Positions 30,977-34,640 of a stretch of DNA of 34,640 nucleotides are shown here, piece by piece. A program made the position numbers and the translations under genes. The notes beneath the pieces are model-generated. The model had not been told where the DNA came from and did not search any database. It worked only from the letters and a program-made list of their open reading frames with translations. Each line of letters starts with the position of its first letter. The first letter of the stretch is position 1. The stretch covers positions 1 to 34,640 of the forward strand of contig DXBY01000030.1 of NCBI GenBank assembly GCA_019116305.1, given 5' to 3'. The stretch is from Candidatus Ruania gallistercoris. Its GTDB lineage: Bacteria; Actinomycetota; Actinomycetes; Actinomycetales; Beutenbergiaceae.

Positions 30977-33598
30977 GTGCCTGGGAAGTCCATCGTTCGT
31001 CGTGTCCTGCTGGCTGTCGCCGCCCTGCTGGTGGTGGTGCTGGTGGTCGGCACTGTGACCACGTTCACCTTCGTGCGCCGCCCGCTACCGGCGGAATCGG
31101 GCGACATCACGATCCCAGGCCTGTCCGGGGACGTGGAGGTGATCCGGGACGAACGCGGCATCCCGCACATCTACGCCGACGACCCGGTCGACCTGTTCAT
31201 GGCCCAGGGGTTCGTCAACGCCCAGGACCGGTTCTTCGAGATGGACTACCGCCGGCACCTGACCGCCGGACGGATGGCCGAGCTGGTCGGCAACGTGGAG
31301 ACCGCGGTCGACGCCGACCGGGCGATCCGCACGATGGGCTGGCGGGAGGTCGCCGAGCAGGAGTGGGACCTGCTCGAAGCCGACACCCGCGCCTACCTGA
31401 CCGCCTACGCCGACGGTGTGAACGCCTACCTCGCCGACCGTGCCCCGAGCGAGACCGCCCTGGAGTACACCGTGCTCGGGCTGAACGTCGAGGTCACCGA
31501 CATCGAGCCGTGGCACCCGGTCGACTCCCTGGCTTGGCTGAAGGCGATGGCCTGGGACCTGATGGGCAACTACGGCGACGAGCTGACCCGGGCTGCGGTG
31601 TACGGGCGCACCGGAGAGGTCGCCATGGTGGAGGCGATGTACCCGGACTATCCGATCGCGGAGAACCTGCCGATCCTGCCCACGGCCGAGGAGGTCTCCC
31701 GGCAGCAGGAGCAGGCGGCCGACGGCGGTGGGTCGCCGGGGCGTGCCGAGCCGGCCGGGCCGAGCACGCTCACCGCGATCGAGGACGCACTCTCTGCGCT
31801 GCACGCGGTGACCCGCCCGATGGGCGCTGGGGACGGTATTGGTTCGAACTCCTGGGTGGTGGCCGGTGAGCACACCGCCACCGGGATGCCGATGCTGGCC
31901 AACGACCCGCACCTGGCGCCGTCGGTGCCCGGGATCTGGTACCAGCAGGGGCTGCACTGCCGCAGCGTGGACGCGGACTGCCCCTTCGATGTGGCCGGGT
32001 TCGGCTTCGCCGGGATGCCCGGCATCGTGATCGGGCACAACGCGGACCTGGCCTGGGGGCTGACGAACCTCGCCTCGGACTCCTCGGACTTCTTCCTCGA
32101 GCGGACCTTCAGCGACGGAACGTACCTCTATGACGGCGAGCGCCTGCCGCTGACCGAACGCACCGAGGTGATCGAGGTCAACGGCGCCGATCCGATCGAG
32201 CTCACCGTGCGCTCCACCGAGCACGGGCCGCTGATCTCCGACGGGATCGAGGTCACCCAGGCGGCCGGGGAGGCGCCGCTGCCCGAGGACGCACCGGCAC
32301 CCGGCTCGGACGGCTACGGAGTGGCGCTGTCCTGGACCGCATTGCAGCCCGGCCGCACGATGGACGCAGTGTTCATGTTCAACACCGCCAGCGGGGCCGA
32401 GGACATCGCCGCTGCTGCGGAACGGTTCGAGGTGCCCACCCAGAACATCGTCTACGCCACCACCGAGGGTGATATCGGCTACCAGGCGCCGGGCACGATC
32501 CCGGTGCGGGACCGGGTGAGCGACGGGCCGGTGCCCGCCGACGGCACCTGGCCCCGGCCCGGCTGGGACCCCGCCTACGACTGGCAGGGGTTCCTGGAAC
32601 CAGAGGACCTGCCGGCGGAGCAGAACCCGGAGGCGGGCATCATCGTGGCCGCGAACCAACCGGTGCAGAACCTGCGTCGGCACCCCGAGCTGGGGGTGGA
32701 CTTCGACTACGGCTATCGCGCCCAGGAGATCCGCGACCAGCTCCAGGACCGCATTGAGGCCGGCAACCTGCTCACTGTGGCGGACATGAACGAGATCCAG
32801 CTGGTGGAGACGAACCCGGCCGCGGAGATGCTCGTGCCCACGCTGCAGCAGGTGCAGATCGATGAGGAGAACGCCGAGTTCGTCCACGAGGCGGTGGCCC
32901 TGTTCGATGACTGGGACTACGTCAACAGTGCCGACTCCCCGGCGGCGGCGTACTTCTCCTCGGTGTGGGCGAACGTGCTCCGGCTGACCTTCTGGGACCA
33001 GGTGCCGCCGGCCGAGCGGCCGAGCGGGAACAGCCGCGCGATCGCCGTGGTTGCCGAGCTACTTGAGGACGAGGACAACCCGTGGTGGGACGACCGGGCC
33101 ACACTGAACGTGGTGGAGCAGCGGGACGAGATTCTGGCCCAGGCGCTGGTGGATGCTCGCACCCAGCTGACCGTGTCGCTGGGGAAGGAACCGACCGACT
33201 GGAGCTGGGGGCGGCTGCACCAGCTCACCCCGAGCCATCCGGTGCTCGGCGGCGATGGCGTACCGGGGGTGGTGGCCGACTATGTGAACCTGTCCAGCAC
33301 CCAGCTCGGTGGCGGGCCCTCGATCGTGAACGCCACCGGGTGGAGCGCCTCGAACTGGGACGAGGACGGCTACCCGGACTTCTCGGTGAACTGGGTGCCG
33401 TCGATGCGGATGGTGGTTGACCTGGCGGACCTGGATGCCTCCACCTGGGTGAACCTGACCGGGAACTCCGGGCACCCGGCGTCCGCGCACTACGACGACC
33501 AGTACCAGACCTGGGCCGGCGGGGAGACGTTCGGCTGGCCGTTCACCCGCCCCGCGGTGGACGGCGCCGAGGCCGACACCCTGCGGCTGCACCCCTGA
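30977..33598 (+). CDS. Penicillin-acylase-family Ntn hydrolase
   Basis: Predicted extracytoplasmic amidohydrolase precursor of 873 residues. The N-terminal membrane segment (RRVLLAVAALLVVVLVVGTVTTFTF) may act as signal anchor. The alpha-chain part contains VEVIRDERGIPHIYADDPVDLFMAQGFVNAQDRFFEMD. The self-cleavage site is GIG/SNSWVVAG, leaving Ser290 as the N-terminal nucleophile of the beta chain; MLANDPHLAPSVPGIWYQ follows as expected. A spacer of about 40 Gln/Gly/Pro-rich residues precedes the site. Members act on penicillins, cephalosporin side chains or N-acyl-homoserine lactones; the natural substrate here cannot be told. GTG start 6 nt after TAGGCT. Followed by repeat copy B, and convergent with the folate gene. 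Confidence 0.92.
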   Translation: MPGKSIVRRVLLAVAALLVVVLVVGTVTTFTFVRRPLPAESGDITIPGLSGDVEVIRDERGIPHIYADDPVDLFMAQGFVNAQDRFFEMDYRRHLTAGRMAELVGNVETAVDADRAIRTMGWREVAEQEWDLLEADTRAYLTAYADGVNAYLADRAPSETALEYTVLGLNVEVTDIEPWHPVDSLAWLKAMAWDLMGNYGDELTRAAVYGRTGEVAMVEAMYPDYPIAENLPILPTAEEVSRQQEQAADGGGSPGRAEPAGPSTLTAIEDALSALHAVTRPMGAGDGIGSNSWVVAGEHTATGMPMLANDPHLAPSVPGIWYQQGLHCRSVDADCPFDVAGFGFAGMPGIVIGHNADLAWGLTNLASDSSDFFLERTFSDGTYLYDGERLPLTERTEVIEVNGADPIELTVRSTEHGPLISDGIEVTQAAGEAPLPEDAPAPGSDGYGVALSWTALQPGRTMDAVFMFNTASGAEDIAAAAERFEVPTQNIVYATTEGDIGYQAPGTIPVRDRVSDGPVPADGTWPRPGWDPAYDWQGFLEPEDLPAEQNPEAGIIVAANQPVQNLRRHPELGVDFDYGYRAQEIRDQLQDRIEAGNLLTVADMNEIQLVETNPAAEMLVPTLQQVQIDEENAEFVHEAVALFDDWDYVNSADSPAAAYFSSVWANVLRLTFWDQVPPAERPSGNSRAIAVVAELLEDEDNPWWDDRATLNVVEQRDEILAQALVDARTQLTVSLGKEPTDWSWGRLHQLTPSHPVLGGDGVPGVVADYVNLSSTQLGGGPSIVNATGWSASNWDEDGYPDFSVNWVPSMRMVVDLADLDASTWVNLTGNSGHPASAHYDDQYQTWAGGETFGWPFTRPAVDGAEADTLRLHP

Positions 33599-33612
33599 CC
33601 CCCACCCCGCGC

Positions 33613-33693
33613 TGAATCCATTCACTCGTTACTTGAGGCGCCCAGTCGTGCTCGCGGGTAACTACTCACCGCGGCCGGTAACGAGCGGCCCGG
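33613..33693 (+). repeat. 81-bp intergenic repeat, copy B
   Basis: Reverse-complement match to copy A (22006-22086), 65 of 81 positions without gaps, with shared 18-mer at 33645-33662 and inverted arms CTCGTTAC (33625-33632) and GTAACGAG (33678-33685). It starts 14 nt after the acylase stop and ends 13 nt before the stop of the convergent folate gene, so it fills nearly the whole gap and may act as a terminator. Confidence 0.75.
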
Positions 33694-33706
33694 GTGGTGC
33701 GGCGGC

Positions 33707-34327
33707 TCAGTCGCCGAGCAGCTCCCAGCCCGAGGGAGTGAGGATGCCGTCCACCCGACGGTCGTGGGCAGCCACGGGCAGCGATTCGCTGGACCGCTCA
33801 TCGTCGAAGATCACCGCGAACACCCGGGTGCCGGGGCGCACGAAGCGCAGCACCCGGTCGTACCAGCCGCCGCCCTGCCCGAGCCGGACGCCCTGCCTGT
33901 CCACACTCAGCGCAGGGGCGAACACCACATCCGCACGGGCGATCGCGTCCTCACCCAGACCGGGCCCCTCCGGGTCCGGCGGTCGACCCGGGGCACGTAC
34001 CTCCAGCGGGTCGCCCGGACGGTAGGTCGCCCAGTCCCTGCTCAGACCGGGGCCGAGCATCGGGAGCAGGATCTCCACCCCGGCCTCGTCCAGCACCCGC
34101 AGCAGTGCCGAGGTCTCCGGTTCGGTCGGACGGGCGGCATAGGCGGCGGCGACCTGCACGCCGTCGAGCAGCTCGCGGGCGTGCTCGGCGATCTGCTCGG
34201 CAGCCGCCTGGCGCTCCTTCTCCGGGCGGTTCTTGCGGTGCTGGTGCACCGAGGCGCGCAGGAGCTGCTTGGCGTCGTCGAGCTCCAGACCGTCATGCTG
34301 CGGCAGTGAGCTCGTCAGGGACCACAT
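33707..34327 (-). CDS. 5-formyltetrahydrofolate cyclo-ligase
   Basis: Cytoplasmic enzyme of about 206 residues, which converts 5-formyl-THF to 5,10-methenyl-THF using ATP. Family features: the N-terminal K-x-x-LR pattern (AKQLLRASV), a central VEILLPML strand, and the signature GVRLGQGGGWYDRVL that binds ATP/phosphate. The ATG at 34327 is the longest start, with GGAG almost touching it; the precise start is uncertain and may lie about 17 codons inside, before AKQLLR. It is divergent from galU, an arrangement common in actinobacteria, and convergent with the acylase gene across repeat copy B. Confidence 0.9.
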   Translation of the reverse strand: MWSLTSSLPQHDGLELDDAKQLLRASVHQHRKNRPEKERQAAAEQIAEHARELLDGVQVAAAYAARPTEPETSALLRVLDEAGVEILLPMLGPGLSRDWATYRPGDPLEVRAPGRPPDPEGPGLGEDAIARADVVFAPALSVDRQGVRLGQGGGWYDRVLRFVRPGTRVFAVIFDDERSSESLPVAAHDRRVDGILTPSGWELLGD

Positions 34328-34500
34328 ACTCCAACAATGGCAGGCTCTGACCCGGTTCGCTAGCGATCCGCTGTCCGCGAAACTGCGAACTGTCTTGGGT
34401 CGGTTTCAGTGCGGCGGAGTGCATGGCACGGTATCGCGCGCGGCCCGCTCCGCCCGCCTCGCCGGAGCGGTTCTGCACGACGTCACCGGCCCATAGCGTC

Positions 34501-34506
34501 TAGCCT
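34501..34506 (+). promoter_or_regulatory. -10-like hexamer for galU
   Basis: TAGCCT ends 6 nt before the galU ATG with no Shine-Dalgarno sequence; leaderless start likely. The divergent gap 34328-34512 also holds CCGCTCC/GGAGCGG arms at 34445-34470. Confidence 0.45.
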
Positions 34507-34512
34507 TCGACC

Positions 34513-34640
34513 ATGACCACTGTGACCAAGACCGTGATCCCGGTGGCAGGTCTGGCCACCCGGTTCCAGCCCGCCACCAAAGCGATCCCCAAGGCGATGC
34601 TGCCGGTGGTGGACACTCCCTCGATCGAGTACGTGGTGGC
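34513..34640 (+). CDS. galU: UTP-glucose-1-phosphate uridylyltransferase, 5' part
   Basis: Only the first 42 codons are inside the window; the gene runs off the right edge. The N-terminus reads [30 protein letters not shown], the nucleotidyltransferase signature of GalU (G-x-x-TR-x-x-P-x-TK-x-x-PK-x-MLP), which binds UTP and catalyses UDP-glucose formation. The usual second glycine of GLGTR is alanine here, a mild variation. The enzyme supplies UDP-glucose for cell-envelope and storage polymers. Confidence 0.9.
   Translation, partial: MTTVTKTVIPVAGLATRFQPATKAIPKAMLPVVDTPSIEYVV

Noticed and set aside
1-34640. CRISPR arrays, insertion sequences, integrases, prophage genes, rRNA
   Set aside because: I looked for regularly spaced direct repeats, transposase/integrase motifs and rRNA-like sequence and saw none. 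The TA pair alone does not indicate a mobile island.

Overview
The window is GC-rich, densely coded bacterial DNA with many GTG/TTG starts. It has several features typical of high-GC actinobacteria: apparently leaderless starts, an F420/LLM-type oxidoreductase, NarL-type kinase/regulator pairs, and an mscL / SAF-protein / FmdB / 5-formyl-THF cyclo-ligase / galU neighbourhood. It fits a chromosomal segment of a Micrococcales-type actinobacterium. I cannot fix the genus from sequence alone. I see no phage, IS element, CRISPR array or rRNA.

Layout. 1-3.2 kb (mostly minus strand): a type-II NADH dehydrogenase-like flavoprotein, ornithine aminotransferase rocD with two inverted repeats upstream, an SRPBCC protein, then tRNA-Arg(CCT). 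3.3-9.0 kb: a zinc-free MDR oxidoreductase, an LLM-class oxidoreductase, an alpha/beta hydrolase, a FitA/VapBC-type toxin-antitoxin pair with a well-defined operator, and an S9 prolyl-oligopeptidase-family peptidase.

9.0-20.6 kb is a polysaccharide-utilisation locus. It holds a LacI-family regulator, a lipoprotein sugar-binding protein, two ABC permeases, a GH127 (beta-L-arabinofuranosidase-type) enzyme, a GH31 enzyme, and a secreted multimodular clan GH-A (GH39-like) hydrolase with ricin-type, LamG and two CBM5/12-like modules. Four identical copies of the palindrome CGAACCGGTTCG mark the promoters of the regulator (two sites), of the transporter/GH operon, and of the secreted enzyme. This defines a local regulon. 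The likely logic is that the secreted enzyme releases oligosaccharides from an arabinose- and/or xylose-containing plant polymer, the ABC importer takes them up with an ATPase encoded elsewhere, and GH127 and GH31 finish hydrolysis in the cytoplasm.

20.6-24.2 kb (minus strand): a membrane acyltransferase, a NarL-type response regulator and its sensor kinase, the last two separated by a terminator-like hairpin. 24.5-29.2 kb: a 1479-residue DUF4011/superfamily-1-helicase-like protein in which the P-loop lysine, the Walker B glutamate and the acidic residues of a C-terminal nuclease-fold domain all appear to be lost, followed directly by a 70-residue protein. 29.2-34.6 kb: mscL, a SAF-domain protein, an FmdB-type zinc-ribbon protein, a penicillin-acylase-family Ntn hydrolase, 5-formyltetrahydrofolate cyclo-ligase and the start of galU.

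Non-coding structure of note: an 81-bp intergenic repeat in two copies about 11.6 kb apart (22006-22086 and 33613-33693), each lying just after a stop codon in the same relative orientation; a branched inverted repeat after the S9 peptidase gene; a 14-bp stem between the binding-protein gene and the first permease gene; and at least ten start codons preceded at 6-7 nt by a -10-like hexamer.
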